Positions 22,935-34,276 of a stretch of 64,000 nt of DNA are shown here, piece by piece. A program made the position numbers and the translations under genes. Location: positions 930,001 through 994,000 of the forward strand of contig NC_037320.1 in the NCBI RefSeq assembly GCF_000143535.2, in the 5' to 3' direction. The notes beneath the pieces are model-generated. The model was not told the DNA's origin and searched no databases. It saw only the letters and a list, made by a program, of their open reading frames with translations. Position 1 is the stretch's first letter; each line of letters starts with the position of its first letter. The stretch is from Botrytis cinerea B05.10. Taxonomy: Eukaryota > Ascomycota > Leotiomycetes > Helotiales > Sclerotiniaceae.

Positions 22935-25280
22935 GTGCGAAAGGATCAAACACCACATTCATTAAGTCGTCTGCGAAAGGATCAGACATCTCACATTAAG
23001 GTTAGAAACAGCCGAAAGGATCGAGACATCTTAAAGAAGCGGCGAAGATCCAGCCAACACGATACAACCTCAATCTCTCATCCTACATATAATACTCTCA
23101 AACTTCCTGAAAACGACCTTATCATCTGGGAAGGAATTACATGGGAAATGCAATCACCACGACGAACTACTCGACCGGGATCGGCAGGCAGTACGAGCAC
23201 CTTTGATTCAAGACCTCGAAGTCCATTGAGCACCAGTGCCTCAATTGACGACTTATCCAGCCTAGCCAGTGATACATCGTTGGTGTCGAACAATTACTCA
23301 ATCAAATCGGCATCAAGAAGCTCGAATCATGTAGGACCCACAAGGTCCCAGACAGATCCAATCTGCAATCGATATGAAGTTGAGCCCAGACCACCAGTTC
23401 AAACAACCCTCCTCGAGCCTCAACGGTTGATGCAGGAACCTGTATCTTGGACAAATTTTGTTTCGCAGCCATCTTTAGGAGAGGGTTTGCTTAAACTTCC
23501 CGAAGAAATACTTTTGGTCATTTTGCGAGAGCTCAAGAAATCACATCTGAAAGCGGGGAGCCTAAGTTGTGCAACATGTTGGATGAGAGATCTGCACAGT
23601 CTTGGATTGAGCAACAAAAAATGGTGGAGTGCTGCAAGAGTCGTTTTGTATGAAGACATACAACTTGTCGGAAGCGATTCGAGTCTGCATATGAAGAAAA
23701 AGTACAAGTCGAAATATGGAACCAGACTGAGACTCCTTCGTCGAACTCTTCGAAGCCAACCAGAACTCGCCAAATATGTCAAATCATTGAAAGTTCCTTC
23801 AATGCCAGAATCGGCCAAAACGAAACAAGATCAGGATGAATACATGGATTTGGTGGCTTCAATAGTAATGGCATGTCCCAACTTGGAACGCGTGCCAGGA
23901 ATCTATCAGCCATACGACCATGAATTTACAAAATTCTTCCATGCACTGGGGACGCGATCGAAACTCGTCGAGAAAGTTTGGATTATCGAACCAAGTCCAA
24001 TACGCCGTCTTTACAATGCATCTGATGAAATCGAAAACCCGGTGATTGTACCAGGCCCCTTACGCTCTGAACAATATCTCGATTTCTTGGGTCTTAATTC
24101 GAATTGGCCACATTTGCAAACACTCGTTCTTCATTGTAGCCCTGGTGGTATGATTGACTCGCCTTTGTTTACCGAGATATTTCAACGTCTTCCATCGCTT
24201 CAGGATTTATACATCTCGAACTTCCCACGTACATCTTTCAATGATGAAAATTTACTTTCTCTTCCAGCTCTCAAAAAACTTCGACTCGATTCACTTCCAG
24301 GCATAACCTCGAATGGATTAGCAGCCTATGCATCATTACCTACTTCCGCTAATCTTACATCGTTGTCTTTAATATCATTACCACTACGATCACTCGCCAT
24401 CCTCGCTCGATTTTTTACTCACCTGAAGAGCCTCAAATCATTCTCTTTATCTCAGGGTCCTTCCCCTATGCTCAATGACCAGAATGATATCTTTTTACAC
24501 CCATATCTTGCCTCGTCTACCCTCCAACACCTCCACTGGGAAATTACGAATCCTGATGACGACAAAGCTTCTGAGATTCTTGCCAAATCCATAATTTTTT
24601 CCGGGTTTCCCAATCTCAGGTCTATCCGTGCCCCAACTGACTTTAATGGCATGCTCCAAAGACTGTGTAAACCAAGATCAAGAATCGAGTTACCAGGAGA
24701 CAAGTATCGACATATGGGAGTTGGCAACCCTCAGAATCGAGCGTCAACTATGCCTGCCACTATACCCGTCATACCTCCACCTAATCGACAATCGTTATTT
24801 TCTCGACAGAGCGAGCGTCGCGATAGTGTAATGACTGGAAAGTCTTCCAATTCGTCTTCGCTATCTCTTGCATATGAAACCCATATAGACGGGAGCGGCA
24901 AACATGAGATGATGAGTTTATTGAGTGCTCGACATGCTGCTCAACTTCGAATTGATACTGCGACAACACCACAGTTTGATATAATAATTTGGGACGATGA
25001 TGGACAGTTCCTCGAGAGGTTCAAGTTAGGAACTTTTATTGGCAAAGTGGAGAGTAAGATTGTGTACAATTTGAAGCCAGATATTGAAGGCAGTGATGAA
25101 TCTATCATGAGTGTCGAAACACTTTTAGAGAAAGGAGTCGAGTCGAGATCTAATGATGGTTGCACGGGAAGTTGGAACATAGATCTAGACTCGAAATCAA
25201 AAGATAGGAAGAAGAGAGACTGGTGGTGGCATACTGAGAGGGAGAGATGGAGAGAGATAAATTTGGCTACTTTCTTTTAA
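22935..25280 (+). CDS. F-box protein with leucine-rich region
   Basis: One exon. From ATG 22935 it has 781 residues. From the in-frame ATG 23148 (MQSPRRTTRPG) it has 710, and that start may be the true one because the extra N-terminus is Arg/Lys-rich and contains a duplicated RKDQT segment. An Arg/Ser-rich disordered head is followed by an F-box (LLKLPEEILLVILRELKK, about residue 185 of the long form). Irregular leucine-rich repeats follow (LPSLQDLYISNF, LPALKKLRLDSLPG, LTSLSLISLPLR), then a Ser-rich linker and a conserved-looking C-terminal domain rich in Trp and acidic residues. F-box proteins usually present substrates to SCF ubiquitin ligases through Skp1; the substrate here is unknown. 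Confidence 0.85.
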   Translation: MRKDQTPHSLSRLRKDQTSHIKVRNSRKDRDILKKRRRSSQHDTTSISHPTYNTLKLPENDLIIWEGITWEMQSPRRTTRPGSAGSTSTFDSRPRSPLSTSASIDDLSSLASDTSLVSNNYSIKSASRSSNHVGPTRSQTDPICNRYEVEPRPPVQTTLLEPQRLMQEPVSWTNFVSQPSLGEGLLKLPEEILLVILRELKKSHLKAGSLSCATCWMRDLHSLGLSNKKWWSAARVVLYEDIQLVGSDSSLHMKKKYKSKYGTRLRLLRRTLRSQPELAKYVKSLKVPSMPESAKTKQDQDEYMDLVASIVMACPNLERVPGIYQPYDHEFTKFFHALGTRSKLVEKVWIIEPSPIRRLYNASDEIENPVIVPGPLRSEQYLDFLGLNSNWPHLQTLVLHCSPGGMIDSPLFTEIFQRLPSLQDLYISNFPRTSFNDENLLSLPALKKLRLDSLPGITSNGLAAYASLPTSANLTSLSLISLPLRSLAILARFFTHLKSLKSFSLSQGPSPMLNDQNDIFLHPYLASSTLQHLHWEITNPDDDKASEILAKSIIFSGFPNLRSIRAPTDFNGMLQRLCKPRSRIELPGDKYRHMGVGNPQNRASTMPATIPVIPPPNRQSLFSRQSERRDSVMTGKSSNSSSLSLAYETHIDGSGKHEMMSLLSARHAAQLRIDTATTPQFDIIIWDDDGQFLERFKLGTFIGKVESKIVYNLKPDIEGSDESIMSVETLLEKGVESRSNDGCTGSWNIDLDSKSKDRKKRDWWWHTERERWREINLATFF

Positions 25281-26077
25281 TGTTGTTTATTATGATACCC
25301 AGGGTATGGTGTTTATGTTGAAAAGTTTTATGTCTATCATATCTTGGAAGTTGGGAACTTACTATTGGGTTTTATATAATATATATTGTAAATTTAATAT
25401 TAATTATTGTTTTTCAATACATCTCTTTGATATCTTATTTGAGTGATCTATTAGATTTTACATTTCTTTCCGTCTTCAATTTTCCTATTCAATTTCCCCA
25501 TCAGACATTTTTGGCCTAAGCAGCATCATGGAATTGACATGAATAATGAACATCCCTCAACTCTCATCTGAACGACATCTCTTTCTTTTGATATTCACTT
25601 TCATGTCTCGGCCCCCTCACCACCTGACCCGAACTACCTAGTAAGCAGTCTGATTTTGAAAAAGTTTTCCAACGTCTTTTCTATTCTACTGTCTTCTTTC
25701 TCGCGTTCCGAGTTTCCTTCAATAAATACACAACCCACCGAACCAAAATTCAAATTGTACATTGCAAGACAACAATATTTAAAGTCCTGGCTCCCACCAG
25801 TCTTCCATTCTTTCTCTTGCAGTTTTTCATTTGATTTATAAGATACGAAGTCTTACAGATATCTTGTCTTGTTATTCCTTGCTGCTTGCCAAGTCGTCGC
25901 AGTGAATTCTATCTGCACATTTACAAACAGACAAACAAACAAACCAACCAGACCAGATCCAACTTCGAACAAGAAGAAACTACAGAAAGTCACTCTTTAA
26001 CAATTCCAAGCCATCAACCGTCTCACATCCTCGACCTTCGATCTACGATTTACACACGGATCTCTCACATAACTTTC
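25281..26077. other. Spacer and long leader of the membrane protein gene
   Basis: About 800 bp. The frame of the downstream gene is open back to 25886, but it has no ATG before 26078. Contains AAAC-repeats at 25924-25942. Nothing coding seen. Confidence 0.45.
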
Positions 26078-27079
26078 ATGACCAAAGCAAAGATGCCTCT
26101 CCAATTCATCCCAAAGCGCGGTCTCAACCGTCGTGAAGTCATCGCTCTCCTCGTCATGGTCGGATCCCAACTCATCATCGGCGTCATGATGCTCCGAATC
26201 ATGGTTATCAATCAAGGCGTAACCAGTGTTGGTATAGCCGATGTTCTTCCTACCATGCAAGCACCATTCGAAGATGCGCATCGCGAAACTCAGATGAAGA
26301 AGATGAATGGCGGAGAATCCGATGGAGAGAATGGAAAACTCTCAGGTACAAATATCGACTGTGGAATCTTTGGAAAGGATGCCAAGATGCTGGACTTCAA
26401 GATGGGTTTAGGCGTTGATGTTTCTGAGTATTTGCTTAGGACTAGATTCGTCATTGGTAATCGTATCACATGTCATCGAAGCTTTATGGCCGAGAAGAAA
26501 ACTTGTTTGGTCAAAGGTCTTTGGGAAGTCATCGAGGGGATCTCCGAACTGGAAGAGATGACTTCAGATTCAAAGGCAGAATCAGGATCTGCCGACCCAG
26601 CAAATACGAGCGATTCTAGCGCGCAACAACTTCTTCGCGACGGTGCTACGGATGCCGGCAAGACAGATTGGGAGGTCATCAAATTCTCGCAGAATCCTGC
26701 GGAGAACAATCAATTCCGCGCCGAGGTTTCGTATATGCAAGATCGAGTTTCTGGATTCCGCAAGGAGGTCGAGGAGAAAATGGAGAGGAATGATGTGGAG
26801 GGTGTGTTGAACATGGTGAAGCAGAGTCTCAAGGGACTAGGACCCAATGCGCAATTCACACCAGGCGAGAAGAGCGATGGAGAGTCTGATGCGCAAAGCG
26901 CAGAGAAGATGAAGAGTGCCCAGAAGAGCAAAGACAAAGTTGATCGCGCACTCGCGGTCTTGCAGGAGATTTTTCAGGAGATAAATGAGGAGATAAAGGA
27001 TACGGAGCGTTGGTTGAAGGATACAGAGGCGGTATTGGAGGGCGCTGTGAATGAGTTTAAGATGGTTTGGAAACTCTGA
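26078..27079 (+). CDS. Single-pass membrane protein with C-terminal coiled coil, unknown function
   Basis: One exon of 333 residues from ATG 26078; a second ATG at 26093 is possible. Residues about 17-45 form one transmembrane helix (REVIALLVMVGSQLIIGVMM) after a short basic N-terminus, suggesting a type II anchor. The central part has three Cys (DCGIF, ITCHRS, KTCLV). The C-terminal half is highly charged. It ends with a predicted coiled coil (DRALAVLQEIFQEINEEIKD) and a short hydrophobic tail. No family is recognised. Codon use is regular, so it is very likely a real gene. Confidence 0.75.
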   Translation: MTKAKMPLQFIPKRGLNRREVIALLVMVGSQLIIGVMMLRIMVINQGVTSVGIADVLPTMQAPFEDAHRETQMKKMNGGESDGENGKLSGTNIDCGIFGKDAKMLDFKMGLGVDVSEYLLRTRFVIGNRITCHRSFMAEKKTCLVKGLWEVIEGISELEEMTSDSKAESGSADPANTSDSSAQQLLRDGATDAGKTDWEVIKFSQNPAENNQFRAEVSYMQDRVSGFRKEVEEKMERNDVEGVLNMVKQSLKGLGPNAQFTPGEKSDGESDAQSAEKMKSAQKSKDKVDRALAVLQEIFQEINEEIKDTERWLKDTEAVLEGAVNEFKMVWKL

Positions 27080-27860
27080 GAGGAAGACGATGACGACGTT
27101 ATGTTGTTGGGTTTCATACGATATGATGTGGTACCCGCGCAGCGCAGGACGTCCAAGGACATTTGATCGATTACTTGCTTGCATACAACTAGATTGGTTT
27201 ACGATTATTTCATTTCATTTCATTTCATTTTTTCTTCTTCTTCGGATTTCGGTTTCGTCTTGCTCTTTCGACCTCTTTCTTCTGCGCTTGCGTCGATCGT
27301 TCGCTTCTTAGGCTGTTTGACAAGATGTTCGGTAATACAATACAATACAATACGACACGGCACGACGACGGAGTGGAGGAAAGAAGGAAAGAAGGAAAGA
27401 AGGAATCAAGAAGACTTTTGTACAATACAATACTCCTCACGAACCACACATGACAAGACGATATAAAACACTGCGAATCTATCCCAATGGAAGATTTGAG
27501 GAGGAAAAAAGAAAGGAACCAGATACTTTTTGTAGTTGTCTTTGGTACATATCGTTTCTCGCTTCGTACACGAGGTAGATAGATAGTTCTTTGGTTTACT
27601 AGAAATACCATAAATGATAATTGTATCATATTCTCACTGATCTATATGTATGCGTGTATTTAGAGATACTTCACTTCTAACAGTAATCACGACTGGATAA
27701 TCCCATCCTCCAAATCCCATCTCCTCCCTCCATCCAACCCAATCCAACAAAACGATTAACCCCTTCCCGCTCCTCAAACCCCCTCCAACTCCAACTCTCT
27801 TTGATTTCCTCAACCCCTCCCATCCCATCCCATCCCATCCCATCTTCTACCTACCCCAAC
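27080..27860. other. Convergent spacer rich in simple repeats
   Basis: Holds short pentamer and tetramer arrays: TTTCA-type at 27209-27230, AATAC-type at 27332-27355, GAAAGAAG-type at 27379-27404 and CATCC-type at 27820-27842. No coding frame is credible. Confidence 0.6.
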
Positions 27861-30088
27861 CTACCTCACAGAACACTCCTCCCCCCCACCCGAATGCAAA
27901 TAATCAAAGCTCTGAACCAAGCCCGCAAAATGCGCCAGCGCCGCAAGGACCACCATGCAATGCAGGATTTGATGGCTATTCCCATAGATATCGAAACGGC
28001 CTGGGAAGTATTTTTCCGGGATCTGTTGTGTGTTCGTTCGTTCGTTAGTCTCTGTTTCTCTTCTTTTCTGTTTGTTTTTACTTATTCTTCTCTCGTGCTT
28101 GAAGTGTGAGTTGAATGAACAATCTCAAACCTGATGAGCTAACTGACTGACTAACTTCTCCATATCCCCTCCTCCAGATTTCGCAAGATTCATCTTCATC
28201 ACAAAGATCTCGAACCGAGAATAACACAACAAAAAACAAAAAAAAAAAAAAAAAAAGAACTCACTCTTAAACTATAAGCCAACGCCCCCAGAAAATTAAG
28301 TCCCGCCATGCCCGCGATCCAACCCAAGCTCAATCGTTTATATTGCAACGCAACCCCATACAGAATAATCGAATGAACGATGAAGATTACAGCCGAGAGA
28401 CCCAGGGCTGCATACATGAGGGTGCGATAGGGACGGAAAAAGGGGGTGCGGAAGGGTGGGAGTAGTGTAAAGAGGGTTAGGGCGAGAGAGAGGATTGTGA
28501 TCTGTGGGTTGGGTGGGGTTAGCGAGGGGGAGAGGAAACATGAAGGGAGGAGGGGGGAAGGAAGGGAAGAATATGTACCATGGACCAGTAAATTCTCTGC
28601 AGTTTAACATCACATGTAAAACCGTGATAAATCGTCGCCACAGTACTTCCCCACATCAAAGCCACGATGCCGAGATAATCGAGCTCGATCCAGAAAGATG
28701 CGATTTTGTGGCTGTGGTTATTGAGGGTATGGTATCTGCATGTGTGAGGGGGAGATTAGTAAAAGATTGGAGGAAGAGTTGGGGATGTGATGGATGTTAT
28801 GTGATGTGATGTGATGTGTGATGTGTGACGTGGTGGACAATGTGAAGATATCAAGATATCCGACGATAGAATGGAGGGAAGGGGAGGAACAAGAGAGATG
28901 AGAAGAAGATACAAGAGATGAAAATGATAAAAAAGAAACCACGAGAACAAAAACAACAAGAAACATGCAAGAGGAAAAAAAGAAAACCTACAAAAAGCTC
29001 AAAGCAAAACACCCCGCCACCCCCGCAAAAAACAGCGCAAACACCACTCGATCCGCCATCGTCGCATCACGATATCGCGGGACCAACATCTGATACACAT
29101 AAAGCGGTAGGAGAGCAAAGAGTACCGCGCCCAGGAGATGGGAGTGTATATTTACTAATTGAATTGTGAGTTAGTTTGGGAAGAGGAAAGGAAGGGAGGG
29201 AGATTACTTGTTTCGTTGTGGAGATGGAATATACTGAGGAGGGAGCGCAGTGAGGATTTGGTTTCGGGTCTAGAGGGGGGTGGGGGTTAGTTTTATGAGG
29301 AGGGAAATGAGAAGTAAGAGGATATACATACCGATAACCAGTAAGGATGAATTCATTATCTTGTCTCCATTCCGCTTTGAAAAAGGAAAAAAAAGAAAAA
29401 TCATCAGCATGAGTACTTGAACCACCTCCCCCTATTCCCCCATGAATCTTCGCAAACAAGTTCGTACCATCACAATGAATCCCCACCACACGAATCCCTT
29501 CGAGAAAAACAGAAGAATAAAAAACTCACCAACTTCATCCCACCTCAAAACCTTTCCGATTCTCTCCCCCTCCCCCTCTCCAGCTTCCTCCACCCCATTC
29601 GCATCCCCAAATCTCCCCACAGCCACATCTCCCCCCTCTGACCCAACACCTCCAATATCCTCATCTCGAACCAAAACCTCCAACCCACCCATCGACAAAC
29701 CCGACGTATTCCTCTGCAACCCCAAACCCAACCCCGACTCCGCATTATTATTCTTCTCCCCCCTCACATCTCCATCCCCATTCACATCCACATCTCGCTT
29801 CCCACTCCTCCCAATAATCAACACCTTCTCCGGAACTTTCACCTTATCCCGCTCATCCTCCTCCTCCTCTCTCGTCACAATTAACGTGGTAGCCGAAGAA
29901 ATCTGTCTTACATGTTGTCTTGGTCTACCCATCTGATTTCCATTCCCACTCCCATTCCCACTCCCATCCGCACCCCCATCCACATCCCCATCGAACCCCC
30001 TCTCACTCTCCAAATCCGCCACGAAAAAAGGATACGCCCCTGCATATCCATAAATCCCCTCATCGTCACCCGATGAAAAATTCGACAT
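27861..30088 (-). CDS. PAQR/Izh-type seven-transmembrane receptor (hemolysin III superfamily)
   Basis: Seven exons on the minus strand, phases all consistent: 29530-30088, 29332-29374, 29208-29269, 28992-29154, 28579-28735, 28265-28501 and 27861-28022, giving 460 residues. The first exon (about 186 residues) is a disordered Gly/Asp-rich cytosolic head. The body has the PAQR signature EWRQDNEFILTGYRPE and the three zinc-motif blocks FHLHNETINIHSHLLGAV, LYHTLNNHS plus ELDYLGIV, and YFPGRFDIYGNSHQILH. Hydrophobic segments between them account for seven helices. Yeast Izh proteins act in zinc and sterol homeostasis, and relatives are adiponectin or progestin receptors. The introns of 155, 242 and 256 nt are longer than usual here. 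The gene is not visible as one open frame. Confidence 0.93.
28236..28256. repeat. Poly-A/T tract inside a PAQR intron
   Basis: About 21 consecutive A on the plus strand, hence a long T tract just after the donor of the 242-nt PAQR intron. May modulate splicing or be polymorphic. Confidence 0.8.
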
Positions 30089-31361
30089 AGCGCTTTCCGT
30101 ACCCAAAGACGATATGAAAATGCAAAGCAGAGAAAGAAAGGAAAGCGAAGAAAGAAACAACGTAAAAAGAGACAGTGACAGAGACAGAGAGAAAAAATTT
30201 CAATCCTTCAACTTGACAAAAAAAGAAGCACCACCTATTTTCAAAAGTTCAATCATCAATTTCCGTTAATACTTATGTTCCTGAATTTGATTCTTTCGGG
30301 GCTTCGCCGTACAAAGTGAAACGAGAGTAAGGAGGTGAATTTAGGTTTAATAAATGGCAAGAAGAGGACGGAAATGTAGTATATTTGGAGTCTGGACTTC
30401 GTCAAGAGATTGAATGTGTATGTAGATGTTGATATTGCTGGACTAAAACTAATTTTTTGCAGAGAAGAAAAGAACAGATAGGTTGGCTCACTAGTTGGTG
30501 AGAAAAATCCCAGGTCAGGACAAAGCCAAGTGTGGTCCATGGGTCATTAAGTATAATCATTCCTCTATCTGTTGTAAACTCTCTATCCTTCTATCCCAAC
30601 AGCCCAAGCCTGCGAGCACCATTTTACTCCGCCAAACCGTATGATGGGCCTCAAAAATAGAAGTTAACCATTCTGTGGTCCTGCGAAGACATGTAAGCAG
30701 GCAGATCCTACCAAATTAGAGATTTAAGAAGAAGTAAATTCTCATATTACTTAAGTAAATTGTGCATTTAGCGACAAGATGAAATCTGCATGCTAAGCAC
30801 GAGTATCTGATATCGTGCATGAAAAAGGGAGCGAAAGCATGCTAGAATATATTTGCATGATCGTGATGCTCGCCACGCAGACGATTGTTGGAACTTGCGT
30901 AAGGCAAAAGTACATTATCAAAGACTGATCTGACCAATGATATAAGAAATGAAACTAACTTTTTGAGGCAAGAGTGGGTGCTCGATTAATCTGCCACCTG
31001 TTGGTGTCCCAGACCAGGCGCTTAAAGTGACAATTGCGACGAAACCATCTATACTTCTGTCATCACCTGACTAGATGGCAGCTGTACCTAGTTAAAGATG
31101 ATCCTTCTTGGTTTGAAGGTCCCAGTATTTGTGTTGATCATGTCCCAAGTTCATGTAACGGAACGGTGAATCTCAAGTTAGAGATTAATATGTCTCCAAT
31201 CAGCATTTGAAAATTGGGCAAAGTAAATTCTGCTGTCCCTAGATAGAAGAGTCATAAATAAAGCAATAATTATTTCGAAGTGCAGTATCAACATCCCCAT
31301 ACCGGTGATATGTGGTCTCATATAATCGTGATTGGGAGGCTCCGGCTTATCGTCAGCCTAT
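30089..31361. other. Spacer upstream of PAQR
   Basis: 1.27 kb with no convincing coding frame. The 130 bp before the PAQR start is purine-rich (GAGA, GAAA), likely the 5' leader on the minus strand. Confidence 0.5.
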
Positions 31362-33104
31362 TCAGGTACCAACTGGAGGATCGACAATTGCGCCAGAGAT
31401 TGGATCGGCAGTCAAGCCAGTGCCTCTTTCCACTTCTCTTGTAAGTAATGCCATGCCTCTGTCGGCAACGCTGACTATGTTTTGCAATTCCCTCAATGCC
31501 CGTTCATTGTTATTGCAAAAGATGCCATCAATGGATTTTTTGTAGTTCGATGTTGAGTTGTAAATCTTTTGATATGCTTCAGCATCGTAAGTACTCGGGT
31601 CAACTTCAGCATCGGTTACGTTTCCATGTGGAATCTCCATGTCAGAAGATGTATCGAATGCCAACTCGAGGGGCAGCGTGGCTTTTGTACCCATGACAGC
31701 TTCCACAAACCTTTGATCAAAAGATTGATTGTGTCCAGTAGGGTCGTCAAGATCATAATTGGGGGTTTCTGAATCAAGGTCTGGACTGTAATCATCATAA
31801 CCAAGTTTACTAACTCGGAGGACCTTGAGATTGAGACCTTCAATGTCTCGGATAGCTGGAGCAACCCATGTACATTCGTCAGGCTTCTGAATATTCTGGT
31901 AACCTATCCATAGACTGGTATTCTCTCGATCCGTCGAACCGTTAACTTTCAGACCAATATCATTCAAGTATAATTCTATCAAAGAATGCCTGGTTTCCTT
32001 GATCAAAAGAAGCAGCATCAGAGGGTCTAGATCCATCCGTTTTAATTCCAGACATTTCAACTTGCTAAGGACAAGTCTTTTGCTAGGATAGTATGGGAGG
32101 CACCGCATAGTCCACTGTTCGTTTGTCATCCTAGACGCGACCCTTCTATTTCTTATACGTTTGGTAGTTTGCGCCACGTTCCATCCAATGAGGCACAAGG
32201 TTTCCAAGTCCTGGGCTTTCCCAATTAACAACCAGAAATTTCGAGCAAAAACTGTTTGTAGTGATGTCCTGCTTTCTTGTCTTTTGAATGATATCACTAA
32301 GCTTTTGAGATTTTGAAATACTTTGAAAGCATTCTCGACATCGATGTGCACGTTGCATAGGCTATTAATCGTGACGTCAGTGATGTGATCTAGAACCAAT
32401 GTATCTATTTTTCGATGTTCCTCTGGTCGATTCGCCGCACATGCTAGGGTGTTGGCGAATAATCTTGTAGATGTCATGAAAGCATTGCTGACAACCTGGA
32501 AGGGTAGATTAATCTTCAGTCGGGATATATCTGGACCACCCTGCATGATTCTGCAAACTAGACCACTGTAATCCTCCTCTGTGAATGTTGTCTCGTTGAG
32601 GCAATAAGATCGAAGGGAGTCAATCAAGTCTGCCATTTCAGGAACGGCATCGTAGATAGCGTTGAAGGTCTCTTTAAGTTGATCAATTTCATCTAACAAA
32701 TGTGTTAGCTTTGAGATACCTCACTGATGGTTCAAATGATATAGCGCGAACAGTAAGTAGGCTGGTTAATGTGCGTATAAAAGGCTGTGATGCAATTGAG
32801 AGATGAAGGAAAAGTATTAACGCATACCGGTATCTCTAGTTATCATCATATCAATGTAGACGCAGGATGATAACGAAACTACGTCTCGGAGCGTTTTCAA
32901 TTGATCTGGATTGTCATCGATATTTTTGAATCGGGCGAATCGCGAGAATTCCAACGAGGTCGTCTTGAAGATTGACGATTTTAAGCCTTGATCAAACGCT
33001 TTACATACTAATCGCAAACCCAAAAGTTGGGCTTTGTGATCGCGGGACATCTCGATGTTCTTCTGAAGAATTGAGTCAAGAATCTCAGGTGGGAGTCGAT
33101 TCAT
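31362..33104 (-). CDS. F-box-like protein, unknown target
   Basis: Exons 32828-33104 and 31362-32692 (intron 32693-32827, 135 nt, branch GCTAAC) give 535 residues. The N-terminus is an F-box (MNRLPPEILDSILQ...LVCKAF). The remainder is leucine-rich without regular repeats (LDHITDVTINSLCNVH, LVLSKLKCLELKRMDL, LLLIKETRHSLIELYL), like many fungal F-box proteins with degenerate LRRs. It ends with a short Pro/Val tail. Probably an SCF substrate receptor by family; no substrate can be inferred. Confidence 0.82.
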
Positions 33105-33796
33105 GATGTCGTTGGATGTTCGTTAGCGTTATACCGAATATGATGGATAGAGTATTGAGATGACGTTTATTCTGAATTCTGCAAATGATGCTATGATTCA
33201 AATCTCAGTGGTTATGAGGAGGAAAGATCGGGTGTGATGTAGTCGTATTTTGACCGGTAAATGGATTATTGTCGGTGGCAGAGTAACAGTTGTAGATGGC
33301 GTTGGAGTTGATGGTGTGGTGTTCTTGCAGTGGTTTCGTAGTCTGATTGGAAGCTCGACAACCAAATAATTTTGTGGGGAGAGGCGAACAATCACAGCCG
33401 TGCATGCAAGGCTGACGGATTAATAAATGATGATTCTGCTAACGTTAGAAGTTCGAGCCCACCTACCTAGTAATATTATATTAGCTAAGTAGTTCGTTCG
33501 TGGTGGTCCTACGAATGAATTCCAACCAACTCACCTGTGGACACTCTTTTCCCAATACTCGTACTTAACATATCTGGGACATTTATATATATCCAGTGAT
33601 ATCAGGGAACCAGTACCCAATCTTCACGGGGAGTTAAGACTAGGTGCTATCTACGTGTTTTCATCTGTTGATCTCGAGCTCGTGAAACTCGATAGAAGAT
33701 AGCCATACCACTCGAACCATCAGCGGAGAATATTTGACCAATAGTGAGCTTAACCGCCAGCCACATCTGAAAGCCAAGACGGCTTTTCTGATAAGG

Positions 33797-33902
33797 CTGT
33801 GTGTATTCTGTGTGTGCTTTATGTGTATTCTGTGTGTGCTCTATGTCTATTCTGTGCGGGCTCTATGTGTACTCGATGTGTACTCTGCGTGTATCTTGTG
33901 TG
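33797..33902. repeat. Degenerate minisatellite, about 18-20 bp units
   Basis: Roughly five imperfect copies built on CTGTGTGTATT / CTCTATGTGTACT. Units differ at several positions, so it is an old array. Confidence 0.7.
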
Positions 33903-33952
33903 AGAACCACGAAGAACGTGTATCCTATACCTCTGCCACTTTGAGCACTACA

Positions 33953-34276
33953 TCAAACGAGGAAGGTAGACCATTTGCTGTCGACGGATAAGGTCTCGGG
34001 ACACGGAACTCTCCAATTCCGGTATATTTCTACATGGTTACATTCCAACACTGTCCCATTCGCTGATTGTGTTCTTTTTACCGGGTTCGAAAGAGCAGGA
34101 TATGCATCTTGAGTAATCTCAGGAAAAGACAACGAATGATTGCATGAAGGAGACCAAGCAGTTATATCCACGTTCCTTTTCCAACAAGCATTGCAGTTTT
34201 TGACATGCAGACAGGAAGTTAGGCACTGCACAGGCACAATCTGGTGGTGGCTTCTAAAGCATACGACGTAAGACAT
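33953..34276 (-). CDS. Small Cys-rich open frame, doubtful
   Basis: 107 residues from an ATG at 34276. Cys spacing C-x3-C-x5-C-x2-C (QCLTSCLHVKNCNACW) is followed by CNH and ECNHVEIYRNWRVPC. That could be a metal-binding or disulfide-rich small protein, but there is no signal peptide and no recognised family. It may be one exon of a larger gene, or chance. Confidence 0.25.
   Translation of the reverse strand: MSYVVCFRSHHQIVPVQCLTSCLHVKNCNACWKRNVDITAWSPSCNHSLSFPEITQDAYPALSNPVKRTQSANGTVLECNHVEIYRNWRVPCPETLSVDSKWSTFLV

Noticed and set aside
29432..29529. Hydrophobic tail of the first PAQR frame
   Set aside because: It is read-through into the 155-nt intron; the splice at 29530/29374 restores the family motif.
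33440..33475. B-box-like GTTCGAGCC
   Set aside because: Flanks do not form a T-stem or acceptor stem, and no A-box is at the right distance.
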